NCBI RefSeq assembly: GCF_002161595.1
Contig: NZ_NFID01000012.1
Coordinates: forward strand, 49,520-113,519
Direction of reading: 5' to 3'
Source of the DNA: Gemmiger sp. An50
Lineage (GTDB): Bacteria; Bacillota; Clostridia; Oscillospirales; Ruminococcaceae
DNA length: 64,000 nt
A program made the translations under genes and the position numbers. The notes below the pieces were generated by a model. It was not told where the DNA came from. It did no database searches and saw only the letters and a list, made by a program, of their open reading frames with translations. Of this stretch, positions 22,311-30,711 are shown piece after piece. Each line of letters opens with the position of its first letter. Position 1 is the stretch's first letter.

Positions 22311-23940
22311 ACTCTTCCACCCTTTCCGGCCGGTAATCCGCCATGTATTCGTCCAGATAGTCCAGCCGCTTTTCCATCATTTCGTCCGTTTCATCCAGAT
22401 CCAGGGTGCGGTGGGCGGAAAGGCCGCTGGCGTAGCCCTTGTCGGCGCCCCAGAGCGCCCAGTCCCGGCCCATGGCCCCGCTCTCCACCAGATACTCGGT
22501 CTCGGCCTCCATGGCCTCGAGGATCGCGTCCCAGTCGAACAGAGTCTCGCGCAGCTCGGCCCAGCGCCGGGCCACCCGGTCCGCGGTGCCCTCCGGGTCT
22601 GTCTGATACAGCCGGTTCAGCTCCATGTCTGGAATAATCAGGGTGGTGAAGTCCAGCTCGAACATGCCCTCGTGGGTGTCGCCCCAGACGTAGTTCAGGT
22701 CCCAGGGGATGCGGTAGAACTGCCCCTCGTCCGCCCGGTACATATAATACATATTATGGTAGGAGTTGTCGATGGCGCAGGTGAACTGCTTGAACAGGGC
22801 CACGTCGATCAGGTTGTCGGTGTTGGCCGTCTGCTCCAGATGCTGGGTATCGGTCTTGGTGTCCGGCCAGAAGAAGGCCTCCGCATACCCCCGCATGGGC
22901 TCCCACACGCCCTCGGTCCAGCGCTTCGGCCAGACCACCTCCAGCTTGTTCAGCCACTGCAGGCTCTGGTCCTTTTCCAGCTGGTCGTATTCCTCGTCGT
23001 AGGCCATCACGCCCTGCCGGTATTTATACAGCCGGTCGCCGCCCTCCAGGTTCAGCAGCTCCCGGTCCACGGCGGAGCACAGCAGATACACACCCATGTA
23101 TTCGCCGTTCAGATACAGCTCCACAAACTCGCAGGACGCGCCCGGGGGATCGCATTCATAGGCGGCGCTCATCTGGCCCCACAGATCGTTGACCACCTTA
23201 TCCCGCACGCGGGTCACGTCGGTGGCCAGGTTCAAAAGAATCCAGTCCGCATCCGAGCCAAGGCCCAGCAGGTCCTGGGCGTCGGCCGCGCCGCTCTCGT
23301 CCATCAGGTTCAGCCGGTAGGACTTTTTGTCCGCAAAATAGCTGGCGTTGCCCCGCCAGTGCCATTCCAGGCCGGTGCTCACCGCCTGCTGGCGCACATT
23401 GCCCTCGGGCCAGAACACCCGGATGCTGCCGTAGTTATTTTCCACCGGCAGACGGCCCATGGTTCCGCCCACCACCTCCGGGTCACGGGGCGTGCTCACC
23501 CGCACCTGGCTGTCGATGGCGATGGCCGGCATGCCGCTGCGGTAGACATACAGCTTTTTCCACTGCTTGCCGTCACACACATACACCGCCTGCGGCTGGC
23601 CGCTGGCAATCTGTTCGCTGCCGTCGGCCTGCCACAGCCAGTCCGGCAGATAGACCTGCCCCCACTGGGCGCTGAGCGTGCCGGTGGCCTGGCCATTCAG
23701 CGGCTGCGGCAGGCAGTAGGCCCCCAGCTCCCGGTTGTAGGGCAGCTCCACCCCGTTCCAGTACAGCGCGCATTCCTCCGCGCTCAGCGCCGCCGTGCTG
23801 GTCAGTTGTTCAATTTTGCCCCGGTCTGCCAGACGGACGCCGAACAGCATCCGGGACTGCTGCAAGGCGCTGAACGCCAAAAACCCGGCCAAGGCGCAAA
23901 GACAGCCGATGACCAGGACCCATTTGACTGTTTTCTTCAA
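22294..23940 (-). CDS. CotH-family secreted or membrane-anchored kinase-like protein
   Basis: A 548-residue protein with an N-terminal signal anchor (VKWVLVIGCLCALAGFLAF). The first 200 residues are a beta-rich region of unknown type. A CotH kinase domain starts at WHWRGNASYFADKKSYRL, a variant of the usual RGNST---KKSYR. It continues with SDADWILLNLATDVTRVRDK, VELYLNGEYMGVYLL and IPWDLNYVWGD. CotH of Bacillus phosphorylates spore-coat proteins. Here the domain faces outside. It heads the cotH-VTC-DUF4956 operon, and hairpin element copy 4 lies in its leader. Confidence 0.82.
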   Translation of the reverse strand: MKKTVKWVLVIGCLCALAGFLAFSALQQSRMLFGVRLADRGKIEQLTSTAALSAEECALYWNGVELPYNRELGAYCLPQPLNGQATGTLSAQWGQVYLPDWLWQADGSEQIASGQPQAVYVCDGKQWKKLYVYRSGMPAIAIDSQVRVSTPRDPEVVGGTMGRLPVENNYGSIRVFWPEGNVRQQAVSTGLEWHWRGNASYFADKKSYRLNLMDESGAADAQDLLGLGSDADWILLNLATDVTRVRDKVVNDLWGQMSAAYECDPPGASCEFVELYLNGEYMGVYLLCSAVDRELLNLEGGDRLYKYRQGVMAYDEEYDQLEKDQSLQWLNKLEVVWPKRWTEGVWEPMRGYAEAFFWPDTKTDTQHLEQTANTDNLIDVALFKQFTCAIDNSYHNMYYMYRADEGQFYRIPWDLNYVWGDTHEGMFELDFTTLIIPDMELNRLYQTDPEGTADRVARRWAELRETLFDWDAILEAMEAETEYLVESGAMGRDWALWGADKGYASGLSAHRTLDLDETDEMMEKRLDYLDEYMADYRPERVEEFGLPE

Positions 23941-23962
23941 GAAATTGCCCCATTTCCCCTAA

Positions 23963-24058
23963 GGCAATGCCGCATCATTCCAGGTGGTGGAGGACGCCGG
24001 AAGATTCTGGCGTGACGCGCCGCCTGAGCCTGCCGGGCGTGAATTGTGCGGTGTTGCC
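23963..24058 (-). mobile_element. Hairpin element, copy 4, internally deleted (96 bp)
   Basis: On the - strand it starts GGCAACACCGCACAATTC and ends GAATGATGCGGCATTGCC. The middle 76 bases of the full element are gone. The junction lies where the two short AATTTTCC repeats of the full copy would have met, consistent with slippage or recombination between them. It lies in the cotH leader, sense to transcription. Confidence 0.8.
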
Positions 24059-24084
24059 GTATATTCTCGACACAGTTTCGCTTT

Positions 24085-24113
24085 ATTTTACCACGCCGCC
24101 TATGGCCTGTAAA
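24085..24113 (-). promoter_or_regulatory. Promoter of the cotH operon
   Basis: TTTACA-N17-TAAAAT on the - strand. Transcription would start about 20 bases before hairpin element copy 4. Confidence 0.6.
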
Positions 24114-24150
24114 GGTTGACGCCTCTTTCTTCCAAACAAAATCTGCAAAG

Positions 24151-24190
24151 AAAGAGCCGGCCGGTGCTGCGCACCGGCCGGCTCTTTTTT
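24151..24190. terminator. Terminator of the HPr-like gene
   Basis: AAAGAGCCGGCCGGTGC pairs with GCACCGGCCGGCTCTTT around TGC. T-tracts are available on both strands; the gene ending at 24196 uses the - strand one. Confidence 0.88.
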
Positions 24191-24195
24191 CGTTC

Positions 24196-24417
24196 TTACT
24201 GAACCACCGCGTTGTAGACCTGCTCTACTTCCTCGGCGTTCTCACCCATCAGCTTGACGGGATGCTTGTAATCCAGATTCATCAGGCCCAAAATGCTCTT
24301 GGCATCGGCGATGACGCCCTTCAGATCCTGCACGTTCAGCTCGCACTCGCAGGAAGCTGCGGCGCTCACAATGTCCTTAACCTGTTTGAAGCTGGAAACC
24401 TTGATCTCTTTCATCAT
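24196..24417 (-). CDS. HPr-fold protein lacking the phosphorylated histidine
   Basis: A 73-residue protein. The second half (GVIADAKSILGLMNLDYKHPVKL) matches the HPr core NAKSIMGVMSLG and regulatory-serine region. The N-terminal part reads KVSSFKQVKDIVSAAASCECELNV with no HARPA motif. The PTS His15 is therefore absent, while a Ser is kept where HPr kinase acts (ADAKSILG). It cannot relay phosphate in the usual way, so a regulatory role is possible. The start has GGGAGG eight bases upstream. Confidence 0.75.
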   Translation of the reverse strand: MMKEIKVSSFKQVKDIVSAAASCECELNVQDLKGVIADAKSILGLMNLDYKHPVKLMGENAEEVEQVYNAVVQ

Positions 24418-24572
24418 TGTCTCATGCCTCCCAAAAAATCTTCTCAAATGTTTTTTCCGGCGGCGCGCCTTTCCCCTGCGCTCGGCATTCCGGTTTTCTT
24501 CGGAGCTTTGCCGGTGTGTTTAGTATGGCTCAATGAGCCGTCCCTCAAACACATCCTTGCTCCTTGCTAGGC

Positions 24573-24601
24573 ATTATAGCACGGAATAATCCATTTGTCG
24601 C
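24573..24601 (-). promoter_or_regulatory. Probable promoter of the HPr-like gene
   Basis: GCGACA-N17-TATAAT on the - strand, giving a leader of about 150 nt. Confidence 0.5.
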
Positions 24602-24782
24602 CACTTTTCAAAAGTTTCTCCCCGATGTACCAAAAGCGCAGTTTTCCTCGGTTAATTTTTGTTACTTTTGTCTTTAACATTGAGACTGGTTCACACTTAG
24701 GAAACATTTATCCATATTCTTTTGTCCGCATGGCACAAACACATTGTTTCGCCGCAACAACTCTCGCCATATTTTTGTTGCA

Positions 24783-24810
24783 TTGACGGCCGCGTTCTGT
24801 TATATATAAT
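24783..24810 (+). promoter_or_regulatory. Promoter of the CNNM/CorC-asnA operon
   Basis: TTGACG-N16-TATAAT, near consensus, 72 bases upstream of the start codon. Confidence 0.7.
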
Positions 24811-24881
24811 AAGGTAACCCTTGCCTTGGCAAGGGGCTGCATCCGACAAAAATACATTTGAGATTTCAGAAAGGTTCGTGA

Positions 24882-26165
24882 TTGTTTTTGGATACTCCTG
24901 GCCCTAGTATGTACCTGTTTATTCTTCTTCTGGTCGCCGGTTCGGCATTCTTCTCCGGCAGTGAGACCGCGCTTTCCTCCTTCAACCGCATCCGCATGCG
25001 CAACCGCGCCGAAAGCGGCGACAAGGGCGCGGCCCTGGCGCTGAAGATCGCCGATGACTACGACAAGACCATTTCCACCATCCTCATCGGCAACAACATC
25101 GTGAACATGGCCAGCTCCTCGCTGGGCACCGTGATGGCCGTGGCCATCGTGGGCCAGCAGTGGGGCCCCACGGTCTCCACCGTGGTGATGACCCTGCTGG
25201 TGCTGATCTTCGGCGAGATCCTGCCCAAGAGCCTCGCCAAGGAGCACGCGGAGACCATCGCCATCCAGGTGGCCGGGATCATCGACCTGCTTCGCAAGCT
25301 GTTCACCCCTCTGGTGCTGTTCTTTGTGCTGCTGAAAAAACTGGCCTTCGGCCGCAAGGCGGCGGACGACCAGCCCAGCGTGACTGAGGACGAATTGAAG
25401 ACCATCATCGACACGGTGGAAGAAGAAGGCGTGCTGGACAGTCAGGAGACCGACATCATCCAATCGGTCATCGACTTCGACGATATCACCGTGCAGGAAA
25501 TTCTGATCCCCCGCGTGGATATGCTGGCGGTGGACGTGAACGAGCCGGTGGATCAGGTGATCGCCACCGTGTTGGCCAACAGCTACACCCGCATCCCGGT
25601 GTACGAAAACGACATCGACCACATCATCGGCATGCTTCACACCCGCGATCTGTTCAGCTGCCTGGCCCGCGGCGAGGCGGTGGACGTGCGCGCGCTCTGC
25701 CGCGACATCCCCTTTGTGTACCGCACCAAGCACATCAATGACCTGCTGGCCGAGCTGCGCCGCAAAAAGCAGCACATGGCCATCGTGACCGACGACTACG
25801 GCGGAACCCTGGGCCTTGTGACCATGGAGGACGTGCTGGAGGAGCTGGTGGGCGAGATCTTCGACGAGACCGACGAGGTGGAGGAAATGCTCATCCAGAA
25901 GCTGGAGGAAAACCTGTACCGGGTGGCCGGCGAGGTGAACATCGACGATCTGTTCGACGAGCTGGACCTGCGCATCAAGGATTTCGACAGCGATTATTCC
26001 AGCGTAGCCGGCTGGGCCCTGGAGTGTCTGGAGCACATCCCCGAGCCCGGCGAGAGCTTCGAGTTCCAGGGGCTGCACGTCACCGTGGAAAAGGTGGAGG
26101 ACAAGCGCATCCTGAGCCTGCTGGTGCGCATCGAACCCAAGCCTGAGGAGGAAACACACCAATGA
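24882..26165 (+). CDS. CNNM/CorC (HlyC-family) membrane protein, possible Mg2+ exporter
   Basis: A 427-residue protein from a TTG start seven bases after GAAAGG. The DUF21/CNNM transmembrane domain spans about residues 8-150, with FFSGSETALSSFNRIRMR and FGEILPKSLAKEHAE. A pair of CBS domains follows (about 205-325, from DITVQEILIPRVDML to IVTDDYGGTLGLVTMEDVLEELVG). A CorC_HlyC domain ends the protein (GEVNIDDLFDELDL). Relatives export magnesium under ATP control by the CBS pair. The stop overlaps asnA by ATGA. Confidence 0.88.
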   Translation: MFLDTPGPSMYLFILLLVAGSAFFSGSETALSSFNRIRMRNRAESGDKGAALALKIADDYDKTISTILIGNNIVNMASSSLGTVMAVAIVGQQWGPTVSTVVMTLLVLIFGEILPKSLAKEHAETIAIQVAGIIDLLRKLFTPLVLFFVLLKKLAFGRKAADDQPSVTEDELKTIIDTVEEEGVLDSQETDIIQSVIDFDDITVQEILIPRVDMLAVDVNEPVDQVIATVLANSYTRIPVYENDIDHIIGMLHTRDLFSCLARGEAVDVRALCRDIPFVYRTKHINDLLAELRRKKQHMAIVTDDYGGTLGLVTMEDVLEELVGEIFDETDEVEEMLIQKLEENLYRVAGEVNIDDLFDELDLRIKDFDSDYSSVAGWALECLEHIPEPGESFEFQGLHVTVEKVEDKRILSLLVRIEPKPEEETHQ

Positions 26166-27169
26166 ACAAAACCATGCTGCCCGGCGGCTACACCCCCTGC
26201 CTGGGCCTTTACGATACCCAGAAGGCCATCGGCCTGATCAAGCAGATCTTCGAGGTGAAGCTCTGCGCCGCGCTGCACCTGAAGCGGGTCACCGCGCCCC
26301 TGTTCGTGGACCCGGCCACCGGCCTGAACGACGATCTGAACGGCGTGGAGCGCCCGGTCAGCTTTGACGTGCCCGCCACCGGCTCCAGCGCCCAGGTGGT
26401 GCACAGCCTGGCCAAGTGGAAGCGGCTGGCCCTGCACCAGTACGGCTTCCGGGTGGGCAACGGCCTGGTGACCGACATGAACGCCATCCGCCGGGACGAG
26501 GAGATGGATAACCTGCACTCCATCTACGTGGACCAGTGGGACTGGGAAAAGGTGATCACCGCCCAGGACCGCACCCCGGAATTCCTGATGCACACCGTAC
26601 AGAACATCGTGTATGCCATCGGCTCCACGCTGGACGAGCTGAAATGGCAGTTCGCGGACCTGAACACCAGCCTGTGCCGCGAGGTCACCTTCGTGACCAG
26701 CCAGGAACTGGAGGACCTGTACCCCGGCCTGTCGCCCAAGGAGCGGGAGAACGCCTTTGCCAAGGAGCACCGCACCATTTTTATCATGCAGATCGGCGGC
26801 AAGCTGAAGAGCGGCAAGCCCCACGACGGCCGCGCCCCCGACTACGACGACTGGACTCTGAACGGCGACCTGCTGTTCTGGCACGAGCCGCTGGAGCAGG
26901 CCATCGAGATCAGCAGCATGGGCATCCGTGTGGACCCTGCTGCCCTGGACCGTCAGCTGAGCGAGGCGGGCTGCGACGACCGCCGCACCCTGCCCTTCCA
27001 CAAGATGCTGCTGGCGGGCGAGCTGCCCCTGACCATTGGCGGCGGCATCGGCCAGAGCCGCCTGTGCATGCTGCTGCTGGGCAAGGTACACGTGGGCGAA
27101 GTACAGGTAAGCCTGTGGGACGACGAGACCCGCGCCGCCTGCCGCGCCGCCGGTGTTCCCCTGCTGTGA
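26162..27169 (+). CDS. asnA: Aspartate-ammonia ligase
   Basis: A 335-residue class II tRNA-synthetase-like enzyme that makes asparagine from aspartate, ammonia and ATP. Features include RVTAPLFVDPATGLNDDLNG, VHSLAKWKRLALHQYGF, GLVTDMNAIRRDEEMDNLHS, YVDQWDWEKVI and TIGGGIGQSRLCMLLL. Length matches E. coli AsnA. It overlaps the upstream transporter gene by four bases, an unusual partner whose link to asparagine is not obvious. Confidence 0.95.
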   Translation: MNKTMLPGGYTPCLGLYDTQKAIGLIKQIFEVKLCAALHLKRVTAPLFVDPATGLNDDLNGVERPVSFDVPATGSSAQVVHSLAKWKRLALHQYGFRVGNGLVTDMNAIRRDEEMDNLHSIYVDQWDWEKVITAQDRTPEFLMHTVQNIVYAIGSTLDELKWQFADLNTSLCREVTFVTSQELEDLYPGLSPKERENAFAKEHRTIFIMQIGGKLKSGKPHDGRAPDYDDWTLNGDLLFWHEPLEQAIEISSMGIRVDPAALDRQLSEAGCDDRRTLPFHKMLLAGELPLTIGGGIGQSRLCMLLLGKVHVGEVQVSLWDDETRAACRAAGVPLL

Positions 27170-27191
27170 TATTTGCCTGATGTTACAGGTT

Positions 27192-27228
27192 CCCGGCCTT
27201 CCATTTTGGAAGGCCGGGCCTTTTTTCG
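27192..27228 (+). terminator. Terminator of asnA
   Basis: CCCGGCCTTCC pairs with GGAAGGCCGGG around an ATTTT loop, followed by CCTTTTTT. Confidence 0.88.
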
Positions 27229-27309
27229 GTCTTTTCACAGTTTTTTCGCCTTTTTGCGCTATTCTTCTCTTTGACATTTTGGAAATTGGAAAAGTGAGGC
27301 AACAGTAAA

Positions 27310-28077
27310 ATGCTTTTGACCCTGATCGTCTGCTTTTTCGCGGGCATGGGCGCGGGCCTGGGCACCGGATTCGCCGGCATGAGCGCCGCCGCGGTGATCA
27401 GCCCCATGCTCATCACCTTCCTGCACATGGACCCCTACCTGGCGGTGGGCATCGCCCTGGCCAGCGACGTGCTTGCCAGCGCCGCCTCCGCTTACACCTA
27501 CGGCAAAAACAAAAACCTGGACATCCGGGGCGGCCTGGTGATGATGGCCGCGGTGCTGGTCTTCACCATGGTGGGCAGCTGGGCGGCCAGCCTGATGCCC
27601 AGCCAGACCATGGGCGGCTTCTCGCTGTTCATGACCCTGTTCCTGGGCCTGAAATTCATCGTGCTGCCGGTGACCACCACCAAGGAAAAACGGGCCGGGC
27701 TTTCGCCTTTGGTCAGCACCCTGCAATCGCTGGGCTGCGGCATGGTGATCGGCTTTATCTGCGGCTTCGTGGGCGCGGGCGGCGGCTTGATGATGCTGCT
27801 CATCCTCACCAGCGTGCTGGGCTACGAGCTGAAGACCGCCGTGGGCACCAGCGTGTTCATCATGACCTTCACCGCCCTCACCGGCGCGGCTTCTCACTTC
27901 GCCATCGGCGGCGCGCCGGACGTTCTGGTTCTGGCGCTGTGCATGCTGTTCACCCTGGTGTGGGCGCTCATTGCCGCCCGCTTTGCCAACCGGGCCAGCC
28001 CGGTGGTGCTCAACCGGGCCACCGGCGCGGTGCTCACCGTACTGGGCATAATCATGATCGCGGTGCATTATCTGTAA
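27310..28077 (+). CDS. TauE/SafE-family anion exporter
   Basis: A 255-residue protein with about eight transmembrane helices in two repeats. GTGFAGMSAAAVISPMLI near the N-terminus and GFICGFVGAGGGLMMLLIL in the middle are the paired family motifs. Relatives move sulfite, sulfoacetate or related anions. A GTGAGG site precedes the ATG. It is a single gene between two terminators; no sulfonate genes are adjacent. Confidence 0.85.
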   Translation: MLLTLIVCFFAGMGAGLGTGFAGMSAAAVISPMLITFLHMDPYLAVGIALASDVLASAASAYTYGKNKNLDIRGGLVMMAAVLVFTMVGSWAASLMPSQTMGGFSLFMTLFLGLKFIVLPVTTTKEKRAGLSPLVSTLQSLGCGMVIGFICGFVGAGGGLMMLLILTSVLGYELKTAVGTSVFIMTFTALTGAASHFAIGGAPDVLVLALCMLFTLVWALIAARFANRASPVVLNRATGAVLTVLGIIMIAVHYL

Positions 28078-28083
28078 TCGAAT

Positions 28084-28132
28084 AAAAAAAGCCGCAGGGC
28101 ATTCTTTTTGGAATGCTCCGCGGCCTTTTTTA
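28084..28132. terminator. Bidirectional terminator
   Basis: AAAAAAGCCGC and GCATTC pair with GAATGC and GCGGCCTTTTTT. The stop codon of the leftward ModE-like gene lies at its right edge. Confidence 0.85.
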
Positions 28133-28498
28133 TTGCTCCGGGGAAAGATCCTTTTCCGGATGGAAGGTGGAAAAATAGGTGTTGTACAGGTCCTGGGCGC
28201 TCTGGCCGCAGGCGGTGCGGTAGGCCTGGTAGCGCATGAGCAGCTCCTTGGCCTGGGGAGTGATGGTGCTGCCGCCGCCCCCCTTGCCGCCGATGGTCCG
28301 CTGGGTCATGGCGAAGCCGAATTCCCGCTCCGCCCGCTTGACCATGGAAAAGGCCTTGGTGTAGGCCATGCCCAGATGCTGGGCCGCAGCCCGCAGGCTG
28401 CCCAGCCGCTCCACCTCCAGCAGCAGCTCACAGGGGCCAGCGCCGAAAAACCGCTCGCCCTCGTCGCTGCAAAAGTACACGCTGAATTTTACCTGCAT
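28130..28498 (-). CDS. ModE-like winged-helix regulator, DNA-binding domain only
   Basis: A 122-residue protein. The helix-turn-helix reads LEVERLGSLRAAAQHLGMAY followed by TKAFSMVKRAERE, and the wing carries GGKGGGGSTITPQAKELLMRY, as in the N-terminal domain of ModE. There is no C-terminal molybdate-binding MOP domain, a common single-domain form in anaerobes. It may control molybdenum-linked genes, which would tie it to xdhC and the selenium module. It follows tex by 34 bases and was probably co-transcribed with it. Confidence 0.8.
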   Translation of the reverse strand: MQVKFSVYFCSDEGERFFGAGPCELLLEVERLGSLRAAAQHLGMAYTKAFSMVKRAEREFGFAMTQRTIGGKGGGGSTITPQAKELLMRYQAYRTACGQSAQDLYNTYFSTFHPEKDLSPEQ

Positions 28499-28532
28499 GG
28501 CTGTTTCCTCCCTTTCCCTTCTCTGCCTTGAT

Positions 28533-30683
28533 TTACTGCTTGTTCAGCCCCTTCATGGTCAGGCTGATGCGCTTTTTCTTCTGATCCACATCCAGGATCT
28601 TCACCTTGACCACGTCGCCCACCTTCACCGCCTGGCTGGGATGCTTGATGAACTTATCGCTCAGCTGGCTGATGTGCACCAGGCCGTCCTGATGTACGCC
28701 GATGTCCACGAACGCACCGAAGTCGATCACGTTGCGCACGGTGCCCATCAGCTCCATGCCCGGCTTTAAGTCCTCCAGGCTCATCACGTCGCTGCGCAGC
28801 ATGGGCGCGGGCAGCTCGTCGCGCATATCCCGCCCAGGGCGCAGCAGCTCGGCGATGATGTCCTTCAGGGTGGGTTCGCCCGCGCCGGTCTCGGCGCAGA
28901 GGGCGGCAAAGCCGATCTCCTTGGCTTTTTGGGGCAGAGCCTGGATGGCCTCGGTGCCGATGTCCCTGTCCGCAAAGCCGCACAGGCTCAGCAGCTTTTC
29001 CGCCGCCGGGTAGCTTTCCGGGTGGACGGCGGTGCCGTCCAGCGCTTTTTTGGCCCCGGGAATGCGCAGAAAGCCCGCGCACTGCTCAAAGGCCTTGGGG
29101 CCCAGGCCCTTCACCTTTTTCAGCTGGGCACGGCTGGCGAAGGCGCCGTTCTCCTCCCGCCAGGCCACCACGTTTTTGGCGGTGGAGGCGCTCAGGCCCG
29201 CCACCCGGGCCAGCAGGGGGGCGCTGGCGGTGTTCAGGTCCACGCCAACGCTGTTCACGCAAGCCTCCACCACGCCGTCCAGCGTCTCGTTCAGCCGCTT
29301 CTGGGGCATGTCGTGCTGGTACTGGCCCACGCCCACGGCCTTGGGGTCGATCTTCACCAGCTCGGCCAGGGGATCCTGCAAACGGCGGGCGATGCTCACC
29401 GCGCTGCGCAGGTTCACGTCGAACTGGGGGAACTCCTCGGCGGCCAGCTTACTGGCAGAGTAAACGCTGGCCCCTGCCTCGCTGACCACCATGTACTGCA
29501 CGCCGCCGCCCAGCTCCCGGATGACCTCGGCGGCGAAGATCTCGGTCTCCTTGCCGGCGGTGCCGTTGCCGATGGCGATGATCTGCACATGGTGGCGGCG
29601 GATCAGGTCCTTTACCTTGGCCTTGGCCTGGTCTACCTTTTTGAACTCGGGCACCGGGTAGACCACCGCGGTGTCCAGCACCTTGCCGGTCTCGTCCACC
29701 ACGGCCAGCTTGCAGCCCATGCGGTAGCCCGGGTCCATGCCCAGGGCCACCTTGCCCTTGATGGGCGGCTGCAACAGCAGCTGGCGCAGGTTCTCGCCGA
29801 ACACCTGGATGGCGCCCTCGGCGGCCTCGTCAGACAGATTGGAGCGCACCTCACGCTCCAGGCTGGGGTGGATCAGCCGGGTGTAGGCATCCTCCACCGC
29901 GGCGCTTACCTGGGCCGCGCTGGGGCCGCCGCCCGCCTTCACGAACATGCGGCGGATGCCGCCCACGGCCTTTTCCGCGTCCACCTCCACGGTCACCTTC
30001 AAAAAGCCTTCCCGCTCGCCCCGGTCCAGAGCCAGCACCCGGTGACCGGCGATCTTGTTCACCGCCTGGCTGAAATCGTAGTACCCGGCGTAGACGCTGT
30101 CCTCCTCCTTGGCGGCCTTGCTCTTCACCAGGCCGAAGGTCTGATAAAAGCGGCGCAGCTGGGCGCGCAGGGCCGCGTCGTCGCTCACCTGTTCGGCAAT
30201 GATGTCCCGCGCACCGGCCAGGGCGGCTTCGGCGTCCGGCACCTCGTCATTCAGGTACTTCTCCGCCTCGGCGTTCACATCCAGGCCCGGCTTCTGGGCG
30301 AAGATGGCCTGGGCCAGCGGCTCCAGGCCCCGGGCCTTGGCCACGCTGGCGCGGGTCTTGCGCTTGGGCTTGTAGGGCCGGTAGAGGTCCTCCACCTCGG
30401 CCAGGGTCTTGGCGGCGTCCAGAGCCTTTTTCAGCTCCGGGGTCATGGCGCCCAGCTCTTCAATGGTGGCCGCCACTTCGCCCTTGCGCTTTTCCAGACC
30501 GCGCAGGTACTCCAGCCGGTCGGCCAGCTGGCGCAGCACCTGGTCATCCATGGCGTTGGTGGCCTCCTTGCGGTAACGGGCAATGAAGGGAATGGTGTTG
30601 CCCTCGTCGATCAGGCGGATGGCCGCCGAAACATACTGCTCGGGGACGTTCAGCTCCCCGGCAAGAATCTTTGCAAAATCCAT
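28533..30683 (-). CDS. tex: Tex-family S1 RNA-binding protein
   Basis: A 716-residue protein with the full Tex layout. It has an N-terminal helical region (IPFIARYRKEATNAMDDQVL), a YqgF-like RNase H fold (GMDPGYRMGCKLAVVD), helix-hairpin-helix motifs (VDLNTASAPLLARVAGLS, then KVKGLGPKAFEQ) and a C-terminal S1 domain (GMELMGTVRNVIDFGAFVDI). Tex binds nucleic acids and affects transcription and ribosome rescue. The ATG at 30683 follows AAAGGAGAAAG. It lies between yfhO and the ModE-like gene. Confidence 0.95.
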   Translation of the reverse strand: MDFAKILAGELNVPEQYVSAAIRLIDEGNTIPFIARYRKEATNAMDDQVLRQLADRLEYLRGLEKRKGEVAATIEELGAMTPELKKALDAAKTLAEVEDLYRPYKPKRKTRASVAKARGLEPLAQAIFAQKPGLDVNAEAEKYLNDEVPDAEAALAGARDIIAEQVSDDAALRAQLRRFYQTFGLVKSKAAKEEDSVYAGYYDFSQAVNKIAGHRVLALDRGEREGFLKVTVEVDAEKAVGGIRRMFVKAGGGPSAAQVSAAVEDAYTRLIHPSLEREVRSNLSDEAAEGAIQVFGENLRQLLLQPPIKGKVALGMDPGYRMGCKLAVVDETGKVLDTAVVYPVPEFKKVDQAKAKVKDLIRRHHVQIIAIGNGTAGKETEIFAAEVIRELGGGVQYMVVSEAGASVYSASKLAAEEFPQFDVNLRSAVSIARRLQDPLAELVKIDPKAVGVGQYQHDMPQKRLNETLDGVVEACVNSVGVDLNTASAPLLARVAGLSASTAKNVVAWREENGAFASRAQLKKVKGLGPKAFEQCAGFLRIPGAKKALDGTAVHPESYPAAEKLLSLCGFADRDIGTEAIQALPQKAKEIGFAALCAETGAGEPTLKDIIAELLRPGRDMRDELPAPMLRSDVMSLEDLKPGMELMGTVRNVIDFGAFVDIGVHQDGLVHISQLSDKFIKHPSQAVKVGDVVKVKILDVDQKKKRISLTMKGLNKQ

Positions 30684-30711
30684 TGGGTTCTTTCTCCTTT
30701 GTGTTCCGGTC

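Larger units (their letters stand above)
24418..24881. other. Intergenic region with two divergent promoters
   Basis: This 464-base gap is AT-rich in its middle (24600-24780). It holds a leftward promoter for the HPr-like gene and a rightward one for the CNNM gene. A 63-codon open frame at 24595-24786 has no ribosome site and no recognisable product. I see no RNA gene. Confidence 0.5.

Noticed and set aside
24595..24786. A 63-codon open frame in the AT-rich gap before the CNNM gene
   Set aside because: No ribosome site, no recognisable sequence, and it runs into the promoter at 24783.
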